Notes: generated by a model not told the origin, from the sequence alone. Positions 1-7,224 are shown, numbered from the stretch's first letter. The stretch is 11,906 bases of DNA from Bacillota bacterium (GCA_003242195.1 QGUQ01000026.1:1-11906); one strand, 5' to 3'. Translations and numbers: made by a program.

Positions 1-12
1 GGGCTTTCTCAT
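1..12 (-). CDS. Possible 5' end of a gene running off the left edge
   Basis: An ATG on the minus strand at 12-10 opens a frame of only four codons (M-R-K-P) before the window ends. A purine-rich stretch (minus strand, about 32-22) lies nine bases upstream and could act as a ribosome binding site. In BMP-type ABC transporter operons the ATPase and permease genes usually follow the binding-protein gene, and this would be the next gene downstream of the BMP gene. With four codons visible, no product can be assigned; the existence of the gene is an inference from position and spacing. Confidence 0.22.
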
Positions 13-21
13 CTGGCGGTA

Positions 22-58
22 CCCCCCCTCCCTTCCCCGGTCCCCCCCCCGGGCCCCC
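22..58 (-). other. Dense G-tract with G-quadruplex potential
   Basis: Read on the minus strand, positions 58-22 contain five G runs of lengths 5, 9, 4, 3 and 7, separated by loops CCC, ACC, AA and A. This satisfies the usual four-run, short-loop G-quadruplex pattern several times over. It lies in the presumed transcript between the BMP gene and whatever follows to the left. A neighbouring 6-bp hairpin (GGGGGC at 59-64 and GCCCCC at 70-75, five-base loop) sits beside it. Long homopolymer C/G runs are also error-prone in sequencing, so exact run lengths should be treated with caution. Confidence 0.5.
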
Positions 59-96
59 GGGGGCGTGATGCCCCCCTTGCCAGGAGGGACGCCATG

Positions 97-112
97 GTTT
101 GCGCTCGCAAAC
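97..112. repeat. 16-bp near-perfect palindrome
   Basis: GTTTGCG at 97-103 and CGCAAAC at 106-112 are perfect inverted copies around a two-base centre (CT). It lies directly beside the 15-bp hairpin at 114-149. A two-base centre is poor for an RNA hairpin but good for a dimeric DNA-binding protein site, so an operator is one reading; chance or part of a compound 3' structure is another. Confidence 0.4.
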
Positions 113-113
113 G

Positions 114-149
114 GGCGGTCGCCGGCGGCAGCTACCGCCGGCGACCGCC
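114..149 (-). terminator. 15-bp perfect stem-loop after the BMP gene
   Basis: GGCGGTCGCCGGCGG (114-128) and CCGCCGGCGACCGCC (135-149) pair perfectly around a six-base loop. On the minus strand the stem begins six bases after the stop codon of the binding-protein gene. The sequence following the stem has only a short TTT, not a long T-run, so it may act as a leaky terminator or as a 3' mRNA stabiliser rather than a full stop. Such hairpins commonly raise the level of the binding-protein message relative to the genes after it. Confidence 0.55.
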
Positions 150-155
150 ATCGCC

Positions 156-1190
156 TCACTTGGGCAGTTCCAGCACTTCGGGGATCTCGATCTCCTTCGC
201 CGCCACCTTGGTGAAGATGTCGCGAACCTGGGCCGCCACGTCGTCGGGTACATTGCGGATCTCGGAGATGGCCATGCCGTTCCCGGGCCGCATTTCTTCG
301 TACCCGCCGCGCTGCCCCTCCAGGATCTTGTTGACCACGTTCTTGTAGGGGGTGGCGAAGTCGGTCAGCAGCGAAGCCGTGAAGTTGTCCGGGGCCAGCT
401 CGGTCTTGTCGGTGTAGTAGGTGGTCAGCAGGACCGGCTTGCCCTTGACGGCCTCGATGACCCCCTGGGCGCCCAGATTGACCACGAGGATGATGAAGTC
501 AACCCCGTCGTTGATCTGCGCCTCGGCCGCCTGCCTGGCCTTCACCGGATCGTTCTGATCCCCGACGAAGGTATACACCACCTGGGCATCGGGGTTATGT
601 TCCTGAACGGCTTGACGGATGGCATTGACCGAGGCGACGAAGTCCGGCAACTGCACGCCCAGGACGACCCCGATCTTGCCCGACTTCGTCGCCAGGGCTC
701 CGAGGGCACCCAGCCCGTAGAAGCCCTCGTAAAACCGGCGACCGATGTTCCAGACGTTACCGGGCAGCCCGGACATGGGCCCGCCGGACTCCATGATGAA
801 GTTGACGTCGGGGAACTGAGGCGCCAGTTTCTGGACGGTGGTGACGAACTGGCCTCCGTGGAAGGCGATGATGTTGTAGCCGTCGTTGATGAAACCGCGC
901 GCTACTCGTTCCGCGTCGGCGGGCGCGACGCGCTCCTGATAAGCGACGTCGACGCCCAGCTCTTCCTTCAACGACTGCAACGCCTCGTATCCTACGAAGT
1001 TGTAGTCGGCGTCTTCCACCGTCCCGGGCAAGATCATGGCGACCCGGGCCTTCGCCTGGCCGGCATCGCCCGACGCTCCCTGCTCGCCCGACCCGCTCCC
1101 GCCACCCGGTGCAGCACCGCCGCCACATGCTGCAGCAAGCACCGACAACACCAACAACAGAACGCCAAGGTGCCGGATCCGCACCTGCAT
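156..1190 (-). CDS. BMP family ABC transporter substrate-binding lipoprotein (PnrA/Med-like)
   Basis: Extracytoplasmic receptor of an ABC importer, predicted 344 residues. The N-terminus is a lipoprotein signal: MQVRIRHL, a hydrophobic stretch, then lipobox LAAAC with Cys22 as the lipidated residue, followed by a Gly/Ser-rich linker. The rest matches the basic membrane protein/PnrA fold: a first strand ARVAMILPG, a YNFVGYEAL segment, repeated Rossmann-like strands (YNIIAFHGG, KIGVVLG, DFIILVVN). The start at 1190 is chosen because GAGGAGGG lies seven bases upstream and the signal peptide begins there; the frame stays open to 1298 but without signal-like sequence. It follows the hydroxylase genes by 180 bases on the same strand, where I see no strong terminator. 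Family members bind nucleosides or purines, which would suit the neighbouring hydroxylase and PucR regulator; the actual ligand is unknown. The cognate ATPase and permeases are not in the window and probably lie to the left. Confidence 0.9.
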   Translation of the reverse strand: MQVRIRHLGVLLLVLSVLAAACGGGAAPGGGSGSGEQGASGDAGQAKARVAMILPGTVEDADYNFVGYEALQSLKEELGVDVAYQERVAPADAERVARGFINDGYNIIAFHGGQFVTTVQKLAPQFPDVNFIMESGGPMSGLPGNVWNIGRRFYEGFYGLGALGALATKSGKIGVVLGVQLPDFVASVNAIRQAVQEHNPDAQVVYTFVGDQNDPVKARQAAEAQINDGVDFIILVVNLGAQGVIEAVKGKPVLLTTYYTDKTELAPDNFTASLLTDFATPYKNVVNKILEGQRGGYEEMRPGNGMAISEIRNVPDDVAAQVRDIFTKVAAKEIEIPEVLELPK

Positions 1191-1370
1191 CAACGATCCC
1201 TCCTCGCGGGCAGCCCTCGTGTCCCCCATCCCCGTGCCGCCGTGTCGTTGGAGGCCCCCAGCCAGCACCCCCAACCCCGCAACCCGGAGCTGGTCCAAGC
1301 TTGTCCCCGCATCGTAGCGGCCCTCGTCAGGGACGCCAGTCGTAACCCGACGCTCCCGTCCGCGCTTTCC

Positions 1371-3713
1371 TCACCCCGCTTCGCGCATCCGTTGGCGCGC
1401 CTCGCGGATCCGGGACACCAGCCAGTCCGGATCGATGGGTACCTCGTCCACCCGGATGCCGAAGGGCGAGAGGGCGTCCTCGATGGCGTCTGCGAACAGG
1501 GCGGCCACCGGGATCACGCCGGCCTCGCCAGCCCCCTTCACCCCCAGCGGGTTGAGGGGAGAGGGCGTCTCGATGTGAGCCGTCTCGATGGGCGGGATCT
1601 CCCCCGCCGTGGGCAGCAGGTAGTCCATGAACGATGCGTTGAGGAGCTGGCCGTGCTCGTCATAGCAAAGTCGCTCGTAGAAGCAGCCGCCGATACCCTG
1701 GGCCACGCCGCCATGGATCTGGCCGTCCAGTACCACCGGGTTGATGACGCGGCCGCAGTCGTGCACGACCACGTAACGGAGGAACTTCACCTGGCCCGTT
1801 TCCGGGTCCACCTCGACGATGGCGGCATGGCAACCGGCGGCGAAAGTGCCGCGGGGGGGAGCATAATAACCCGTGGCTTCCAGGCCGGGGCCATCCCAGT
1901 CCGGCGGGATGGTCCCCCGGAGGGGATTGGCCGCCCGCGCCACCTCCCCGAGGGGGATCGCCCGTTGCGGCGCGCCCTTCACGCGCACCATGCCGTCGGC
2001 CAGTTCCAGGTCCTCGGGACGAGCCTCCAGCAGGCCGGCCGCGACCTGCAAGGCCTTCTGCTTCACCTTGATGGCTGCGTTATAGCAGGCATTACCCGCC
2101 ACCACGGCGCCGCGACTGGCGAAAGTGCCCGTGCCCCAGCCGAACATGCCGGTGTCGCCCGTGACCACGGTGACGTCGGCGGGGTCCACGCCCAGCTCTT
2201 CCGCCACGATCTGGGCGAAGGTGGTGTAGTGGGACTGGCCCTGGGTACCGACGCCCGTGGCCACGAAGACCTTGCCCGAGGGTTCCACCGTCACCCGGGC
2301 TCCCTCGTAGGGGCCGATGCCCGTCCCCTCGACGTAGAAGGCGACCCCAAGGCCCACGTAGCGGCCCTCGGCCTGGTATTGCCGCTTCCGCTCGGGCCAC
2401 TTGTCGTACTCGATCAGCTCCAGGCATTTGTCCAGCACGGCCGGGTAGTTGCCGCTGTCGTAGATGAGCGGGGCGTTGTCCTGGTAAATGAGTCCCACGT
2501 CGTAGGGGAACTCGTCGGGCTGGATGAAGTTCCGGCGCCGGACCTCGTTGGCGTCGAGCCCGAGGTGCTCGGCGATGCGCTTGATCACCCGCTCCATGAC
2601 GAACACGCCGTGGGGCCGGCCCGCACCGCGGTAGGGGCTGGTCTGGGTCTTGTTGGTGTAGACCGCCTTGAATTCCGCCCAATAGTTGGGAATCTTGTAG
2701 GGCCCCGGCAGGGTGCACTCGGCGACGATGGGGATGATGAGCCCGTAGGCCGCATAGGCGCCGTTGTCGTGCAGGAACACCGTCTTGAGGGCCACGATGC
2801 GGCCGTCGTCGTCGAAGCCCACCTCCACGTCGTGGATCTGCAGCCGCTCCTGGTTCGTGGCAAAGAAGTTCTCCCGCCGGTCCTCGATCCACTTGACCGG
2901 CCGCCCCAGGCGAATGGCCGCCAGCGTGACCAGCACTTCCTCGGGGTAGAACATCATGACCTTGGGGCCGAACCCGCCGCCCACGTCGGGAGCGATCACC
3001 CGCACCTTGGCCTGGGGCAGGCCGAACATCTGAGCCAGGCCGTTCCGGAGAGGGATCGGCGCCTGGGTGGAATCCCAGATCGTGAGGGTCTGGTCACGCC
3101 GGTCAAAGGCAGCCACGATGCCACGGGTCTCCATGGGCGCGGCAGCCCCGCGGTCCATGACGAAGCGCTCGCGGATCACGTGCCGGGCGGTACGGATGGC
3201 GCCGTCAAAGTCGCCTACCTTTTGGATGTAGTGGGCCGCAATGTTGTCGCCCAGGTCGGGATGGATGACCGGCGCCCCGGGCTTGATGGCCTCTTCCAGG
3301 TCGACGACCGCGGGCAGCGGCTCGTACTCCACCTCGATCAGGTCCAGGGCGTCCTCTGCGATGTATCGATTGTCCGCCACCACGAAGGCCACGGGTTCCC
3401 CCGCATGGCGAACCACGCCGGGCGCCAGCGCGTACTGGGTCTTGGCCCGCAGCGTGGGATGAGGAATCAGCAGCGGCAGCGGCCCTCCCAGCGGTCCCAG
3501 GTCCTCGTTCGTCCAGACGGCATGGACGCCGGGCAGCTCCCGCGCGCGGCGGGTATCGATGCGGAGGATGCGGGCGTGGGCGTGGGGGCTGCGTAGTACA
3601 GCGGCATGCAGCATGCCCGGCAGGTGGATGTCATCGACGTAGGTACCCCGCCCGGTCAGCAGCCGCGGGTCTTCGTTTCGCTGCACGGGCTGGCCGAAGT
3701 ATCGCGTCGCCAT
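1371..3713 (-). CDS. Xanthine/CO dehydrogenase-family molybdenum-binding (large) subunit
   Basis: Catalytic subunit, 780 residues, of an LMS-type molybdenum hydroxylase; such enzymes hydroxylate a carbon of an aromatic heterocycle or aldehyde and pass electrons through Fe-S and FAD subunits. The N-terminus RNEDPRLLTGRGTYVDDI is the family signature. Molybdopterin-binding motifs are visible: GGGFGPK (245-251), PYRGAGR (360-366), GVGTQGQ (487-493) and CGRVINP (653-659). The GAGEAG motif near the C-terminus holds Glu730, equivalent to the catalytic base of xanthine dehydrogenase. PYRGAGR resembles the AYRGAGR loop of form II CoxL-like proteins, not the AYxCSFR loop of true aerobic CO dehydrogenase, so CO oxidation is unlikely. 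PucR next door favours a purine-type substrate, but this is inference. The ATG at 3713 has GGGGGAG seven bases upstream and lies inside the 3' end of the Fe-S subunit gene (58-base overlap). Confidence 0.93.
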   Translation of the reverse strand: MATRYFGQPVQRNEDPRLLTGRGTYVDDIHLPGMLHAAVLRSPHAHARILRIDTRRARELPGVHAVWTNEDLGPLGGPLPLLIPHPTLRAKTQYALAPGVVRHAGEPVAFVVADNRYIAEDALDLIEVEYEPLPAVVDLEEAIKPGAPVIHPDLGDNIAAHYIQKVGDFDGAIRTARHVIRERFVMDRGAAAPMETRGIVAAFDRRDQTLTIWDSTQAPIPLRNGLAQMFGLPQAKVRVIAPDVGGGFGPKVMMFYPEEVLVTLAAIRLGRPVKWIEDRRENFFATNQERLQIHDVEVGFDDDGRIVALKTVFLHDNGAYAAYGLIIPIVAECTLPGPYKIPNYWAEFKAVYTNKTQTSPYRGAGRPHGVFVMERVIKRIAEHLGLDANEVRRRNFIQPDEFPYDVGLIYQDNAPLIYDSGNYPAVLDKCLELIEYDKWPERKRQYQAEGRYVGLGVAFYVEGTGIGPYEGARVTVEPSGKVFVATGVGTQGQSHYTTFAQIVAEELGVDPADVTVVTGDTGMFGWGTGTFASRGAVVAGNACYNAAIKVKQKALQVAAGLLEARPEDLELADGMVRVKGAPQRAIPLGEVARAANPLRGTIPPDWDGPGLEATGYYAPPRGTFAAGCHAAIVEVDPETGQVKFLRYVVVHDCGRVINPVVLDGQIHGGVAQGIGGCFYERLCYDEHGQLLNASFMDYLLPTAGEIPPIETAHIETPSPLNPLGVKGAGEAGVIPVAALFADAIEDALSPFGIRVDEVPIDPDWLVSRIREARQRMREAG

Positions 3714-4264
3714 TCAGGATCTCCCCCTTCCCGCCCCTGGCCCCTGGCGGCCGCCAGCTTCTCGGCCGCCAGCCGGACCGCCTTCACGATGTTCTGGTAT
3801 CCCGTGCACCGGCACAGATTGCCGGAGATCGCCTCCCGGATCTCCTCGTCGGTGGGCTCGGGGTTCTCGCGCAGGAACGCCTCCACCGTGATCAAGAAAC
3901 CGGGTGTGCAAAAACCGCACTGCAGACCGTGGGCCTCGCGAAAGGCCTCCTGGATGGGATGCAACTGGTTCTCCGCAGGCGCCAGGCCCTCCACCGTCGT
4001 GATCTCCGCACCGTCCGCCTGGACGGCGAAGAGCAGGCACGACCGCACCGGCTCTCCCTCCAGCAACACGGTGCAGGCGCCGCAGACCCCGTGCTCGCAA
4101 CCCACGTGGGTTCCCGTCAGGCCCAGCTCGTGCCGGAGGAAGTCCGCCAGCAACATCCGCACCGGCACCTCGCGCTCGTAGCAGACGCCGTTCACCCGCA
4201 CACGGATCGCCCGCATCGGCTCGCGGGCCGATTCCGCCGCGTGTCCCGGAGCATCCTGGATCAT
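3656..4264 (-). CDS. [2Fe-2S] subunit of molybdenum hydroxylase (CoxS/XdhC-type small subunit)
   Basis: Electron-transfer subunit of 202 residues carrying two [2Fe-2S] clusters. The ferredoxin-like cluster uses Cys56, Cys61, Cys64 and Cys76 (C-x4-C-x2-C-x11-C). The second, in the helical domain, uses Cys116, Cys119, Cys151 and Cys153 (CGFC ... CRC). These eight cysteines are the full family set, so the subunit should be functional. The start codon overlaps the FAD-subunit stop as ATGA (4264-4261) and has GGAGGTGA six bases upstream, indicating translational coupling; an internal Met17 (MRAIRVRVNG) would also give a normal N-terminus. The domain proper ends near residue 172; about 30 polar residues follow, encoded partly over the first 58 bases of the large-subunit gene. 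That tail is unusual and includes two extra cysteines near the end (Cys194, Cys202). Confidence 0.93.
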   Translation of the reverse strand: MIQDAPGHAAESAREPMRAIRVRVNGVCYEREVPVRMLLADFLRHELGLTGTHVGCEHGVCGACTVLLEGEPVRSCLLFAVQADGAEITTVEGLAPAENQLHPIQEAFREAHGLQCGFCTPGFLITVEAFLRENPEPTDEEIREAISGNLCRCTGYQNIVKAVRLAAEKLAAARGQGREGGDPEWRRDTSASPCSETKTRGC

Positions 4265-5139
4265 CGCCTCTCACCTCCGGCCCGCGCCGCCGCCTCATTG
4301 AGGGCGCGCCATGTCAGCACGCCGGCGACGTGTTTGCGATACTCGGCCGAGGCATGCAGGTCCGATTCGGGCTCGATGCTCTCCCGGACCAGGGCCGCCG
4401 CATCGGACCACGCCTTGTCGCCCGGCCGTCGGCCGATCAGCGCCTCCTCCGCGGCACGGGCCCGCACCGGCACCCCGTCCACACCCGTCAGCGCCAGGCG
4501 GGCTTCCCGGATGGCCCCCTCAGGGTCCAGCCAGAGGACGGCTGCCACGCCCACCAGGGCGAAATCCCCATGGCGGCGGGCTACCTCGTGAAAGGCCCAG
4601 CCCGCGCCCGGTTCCAGTACGGGGAACCGCGCTTCCACCACCATCTCGGTGGGCTGCAGCGACGTGGTGAAATAGGTCAGGAAGAACTCGGAGGAAGGGA
4701 TGCAACGTTCCCCTTCGGGACCCGCCACCCGCACCTCGCCCTCCAGCGCCGCCAGCACGGCGGGCAGCTCGGCGGCCGGGTCGGCGTGGGCCAGGCTGCC
4801 GCACACGGTGCCACGATGACGGATGGCAGGATGCCCGACCCAACCAATGGCACCAGCCAGCAATGGGCAGTACTGGCGTACGAGCTCCGAGCGTTCCACT
4901 GCCCGGTGGCGGGCCAGCGCCCCGACGACGACACGCCCATCCTCCAGGCGGATGTAGTCCAACCCGGGAATCCGGTTGATGTCGATGAGGACCGACGGCC
5001 GGGCCAGGCGCATGTTCAGCATGGGCACCAGGCTCTGACCGCCGGCGAGGATCTTGGCCTCGTCCCCGTACCGGGCCAGCAGATGGACGGCCTCTTCCAG
5101 GCTGCGCGGGTCCCTGTAGTCGAATCGCGGCGGCTTCAA
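4261..5139 (-). CDS. FAD-binding subunit of molybdenum hydroxylase (CoxM-like)
   Basis: Medium subunit, 292 residues from the chosen start, which takes electrons from the Fe-S subunit onto FAD and passes them to the acceptor. It begins KPPRFDYRDPRSLEEA, the usual N-terminus of the family. FAD-contact motifs are AGGQSL (32-37) and GTVCGSLAHADPAAELP (110-126). I prefer the TTG at 5139 because a run AGGGGGG lies six bases upstream and it yields the canonical MKPPRF start; an in-frame ATG at 5157 (six codons earlier) lacks a clear ribosome binding site. The frame continues upstream to 5349, but that portion has no family resemblance. It is the first gene of the minus-strand block, giving the order FAD, Fe-S, Mo, and its stop overlaps the next start by four bases. 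It faces the pucR-type gene across a 319-base divergent region. Confidence 0.9.
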   Translation of the reverse strand: MKPPRFDYRDPRSLEEAVHLLARYGDEAKILAGGQSLVPMLNMRLARPSVLIDINRIPGLDYIRLEDGRVVVGALARHRAVERSELVRQYCPLLAGAIGWVGHPAIRHRGTVCGSLAHADPAAELPAVLAALEGEVRVAGPEGERCIPSSEFFLTYFTTSLQPTEMVVEARFPVLEPGAGWAFHEVARRHGDFALVGVAAVLWLDPEGAIREARLALTGVDGVPVRARAAEEALIGRRPGDKAWSDAAALVRESIEPESDLHASAEYRKHVAGVLTWRALNEAAARAGGERR

Positions 5140-5458
5140 TGGGGTCCCCCCTCGCATGCCAACGCGGAAATCTGTCCGAAACGGGCTCGCATCGTGGACA
5201 AGCCCCGCAAGGTAGGCGGTGAACGTGAGGTTCGCAGTGCAGATTCGATCTACCTTTGGTGGAATTCGATAATCCGGATTTCTGCGCTTTGGTGTTTTCG
5301 CACGACAAGAACGTCCCCTTCGACAGGGAACAGGCCGGTGCGCGTGCAACTTTCTTATTCAAGAGCAGGCATCGGATCCATGGACGCGGCCTCGGGAGCC
5401 GGCATCGGGAGGCCGCGCTCGACCGCATATCAACCGCCGATCAAGGGGGAGCCACGGG
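5140..5458. promoter_or_regulatory. Divergent control region between hydroxylase operon and PucR-type regulator
   Basis: No gene is visible here. The central part (about 5240-5310) is less GC-rich than its surroundings and full of short repeats. CTTTGGTG occurs at 5254-5261 and 5287-5294 (33 bases apart). ATTCGAT occurs at 5243-5249 and 5264-5270 (21 bases apart, two helical turns). AATCCGGATT at 5271-5280 is a perfect 10-bp palindrome. The CTTTGGT element contains the CNTTGGT core of the published Bacillus PucR box (WWWCNTTGGTTAA). Its flanks match only partly. I could not identify convincing -35/-10 pairs for either direction. Likely role: binding of the PucR-type regulator to control the hydroxylase genes and itself. 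Confidence 0.5.
5385..5417 (+). repeat. 9-bp inverted repeat in the pucR-type leader
   Basis: CGCGGCCTC (5385-5393) and GAGGCCGCG (5409-5417) are perfect inverted copies with a 15-base loop, ending 41 bases before the regulator's GTG. It could fold in the leader mRNA or serve as a DNA site. No T-run follows, so it is not an obvious attenuator. In so GC-rich a sequence a stem of this size can also arise by chance. Confidence 0.35.
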
Positions 5459-7213
5459 GTGAAGGCACACTGGCCACCGCACGGCGGGTCCGGCATTACG
5501 CTCGGCGACGCCCTTCAATTGGAGCCCTTACGGCAACTCAAGGTCCTGGCCGGTGCGGACGGCCTGGACCGGCCGGTGCGGCTCGTCAACGTGATCGAGG
5601 TACCCGACATCGTCGACTGGGTGCTGGAAGGAGAACTGCTTCTCACCACGGGGTTCACCTTTCGCGATCACCCCGACCGGCTGGCCACGTTGATCCCCGG
5701 CCTGGCCGCCAAGGGGGCGGCGGGCCTGGGAATCAAGCCGCGGCGCTACGTCCCCGCCGTACCCGAGTTCATGCTGGCCCAGGCGGACGAACATCGTTTT
5801 CCCCTTCTGGAGATCCCCTACCACCTGTCCTTCTCGGAGATCATCGGGCCGGTCATGCAGGCCATCGGCCACCTGCAGGCCTCGGTGGTGCTGGAGGTCG
5901 ACCGGGTTCAGCGCCTCCTCCTGGACCTGGTGCGGCAGGGCGCCGGCCTCGCCGAACTGTGCCGTGCCGTGGCCGAGCTGCTGGGCCGCCCCGTCTGGAT
6001 CGAGGACCCCCACGGGCACGTCCTGGGGACGTCCGAGGAGGGGGCCCCACACCCGGCCGCGCCGGGCTCGCCCCCGGGGAAACGTCCGTCCGTCCGGGTA
6101 CCCATCGCCACCGGCGCCCATTTCTTCGGCTACCTCTGCACGCTGGCGGGACCGCAACCCCTGGGCACCGTGGAAGCCGGAACGCTGGAGCGAGGTGCGG
6201 CCATCATCGCCCTGGAGCTCGGCAAGCAGGAGGCCGTGATCGAGGTCAAGCGCAAGTATCGCAAGGAATTCCTGGACCAGTTGCTGTCGGGGCAACCTCT
6301 GGACCCGGAGGAGGCCCAGGAGCAGGCACGGGCCCTGGGCTGGCGCCTGGATCGTCCCCACACGGCCATCGTCTTCGGACCCGTGGTTCCCGACCCCGTG
6401 ACGCCTCCTTCCGGCCTTGCGCCCGAGGCAGGGGAGGACGACGCTCCGGCCGGCGCGGCAACGGCGGCGACGGGGCGACGCCTGGCCCCCGAGCTGCGGC
6501 AAGGTCTGCTGCGGGCGGCAGAGATGGTTCTGGCGGCGGAGGGGAACGAGCCGGTGGCCGGCAGCAAGGACGGCGGCGTCGTGGTCCTGGTGACGGAGGA
6601 CCCCTCCACGGAGGCGGGCCGGCTCCGAGTCCTGACCCTGGCCAAGGCGGTACTGCGCTCCTTCAGCTCCAGCGCCGGCCGTGGGCTCAGCGGCGCGAGC
6701 CCGACCGTGGGCGCAGGCATCGGCCGCGTGGCCCGGGACCTGACCGAGACCGCCCGCAGCTACCGGGAGGCCCGTACGGCCCTGGCAGCCGCCGCGGCGG
6801 CGCGAGACGGTGAGGTGGTCCTCTTTTTCGCCGATCTCGGCGTCTACCGGCTCCTCCACAACCAGCCGGCCGAGGAGCTGGAGCGGTTCGTGCTGGATTT
6901 CCTGGGCCCCCTCTTGGACTACGACCGCAAGCACGACGCCCGCCTGGTGGAGACCCTGGCCGCGTACCTGCGGTATGGCGGCAACATCAAGCGTATCGCG
7001 CGGGAACTGTATGCCCACTACAACACCATCACGTACCGCCTGCACCGCATCCAGCAGATCAGCGGCCTGGAATTGAAGAATCCCGAGCACCTGCTGAACG
7101 CCCACGTGGCGCTGAAGGCCTTGCAGCTGTTGGCCGGGTCGCGGGCGGTGGGCGGCCGGTTGGCGGGCGGCTCGGGAGCCGAAAGAGGAAAGGGCCGGCG
7201 ACTCTCCTTGTGA
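5459..7213 (+). CDS. pucR: PucR family transcriptional regulator
   Basis: Cytoplasmic DNA-binding regulator, 584 residues, slightly longer than Bacillus PucR (about 530). Residues about 12-135 form the N-terminal PucR domain (LGDALQLEPLRQLKVLAG, then VNVIEVPDIVDWVLEGELLLTTG). A GAF-like middle portion follows (about 145-265). Then comes a CdaR/GGDEF-like domain without a GGDEF motif, interrupted near 310-335 by a Pro/Ala/Gly-rich insert. The C-terminus (about 495-555) is the PucR-type helix-turn-helix, with GGNIKRIARELYAHYNTITY at 507-526. The last 25 residues are a Gly/Arg-rich tail. The GTG start has AGGGGGAG seven bases upstream. In Bacillus, PucR controls purine catabolism including xanthine dehydrogenase; divergent placement from the hydroxylase genes supports a similar local role. 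Related regulators respond to other substrates, so the effector is unproven and the symbol denotes family likeness. Confidence 0.88.
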   Translation: MKAHWPPHGGSGITLGDALQLEPLRQLKVLAGADGLDRPVRLVNVIEVPDIVDWVLEGELLLTTGFTFRDHPDRLATLIPGLAAKGAAGLGIKPRRYVPAVPEFMLAQADEHRFPLLEIPYHLSFSEIIGPVMQAIGHLQASVVLEVDRVQRLLLDLVRQGAGLAELCRAVAELLGRPVWIEDPHGHVLGTSEEGAPHPAAPGSPPGKRPSVRVPIATGAHFFGYLCTLAGPQPLGTVEAGTLERGAAIIALELGKQEAVIEVKRKYRKEFLDQLLSGQPLDPEEAQEQARALGWRLDRPHTAIVFGPVVPDPVTPPSGLAPEAGEDDAPAGAATAATGRRLAPELRQGLLRAAEMVLAAEGNEPVAGSKDGGVVVLVTEDPSTEAGRLRVLTLAKAVLRSFSSSAGRGLSGASPTVGAGIGRVARDLTETARSYREARTALAAAAAARDGEVVLFFADLGVYRLLHNQPAEELERFVLDFLGPLLDYDRKHDARLVETLAAYLRYGGNIKRIARELYAHYNTITYRLHRIQQISGLELKNPEHLLNAHVALKALQLLAGSRAVGGRLAGGSGAERGKGRRLSL

Positions 7214-7224
7214 TCGGCGTCGAC

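Noticed and set aside
94..348. An ATG at 94 with a good AGGAGGG upstream on the plus strand
   Set aside because: The ribosome-binding-site-like sequence is attractive, but the frame reads straight through the stem-loop and antisense to the BMP gene, and its product looks like random GC-rich translation.
99..3596. A 1165-codon open frame on the plus strand opposite the BMP and large-subunit genes
   Set aside because: It is an antisense shadow: GC-rich coding DNA rarely forms stops in this frame. Its translation has no recognisable domain, it runs through the 114-149 hairpin, and both minus-strand genes are clearly real.
1371..3713. Assignment of the hydroxylase as aerobic CO dehydrogenase
   Set aside because: The AYxCSFR loop of CO-oxidising form I enzymes is absent; the loop reads PYRGAGR.
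4330..6813. An 827-codon plus-strand frame spanning the FAD subunit antisense and part of the pucR-type gene
   Set aside because: It crosses a divergent control region and two clearly supported genes in other frames; the translation is low-complexity Pro/Arg/Gly-rich.
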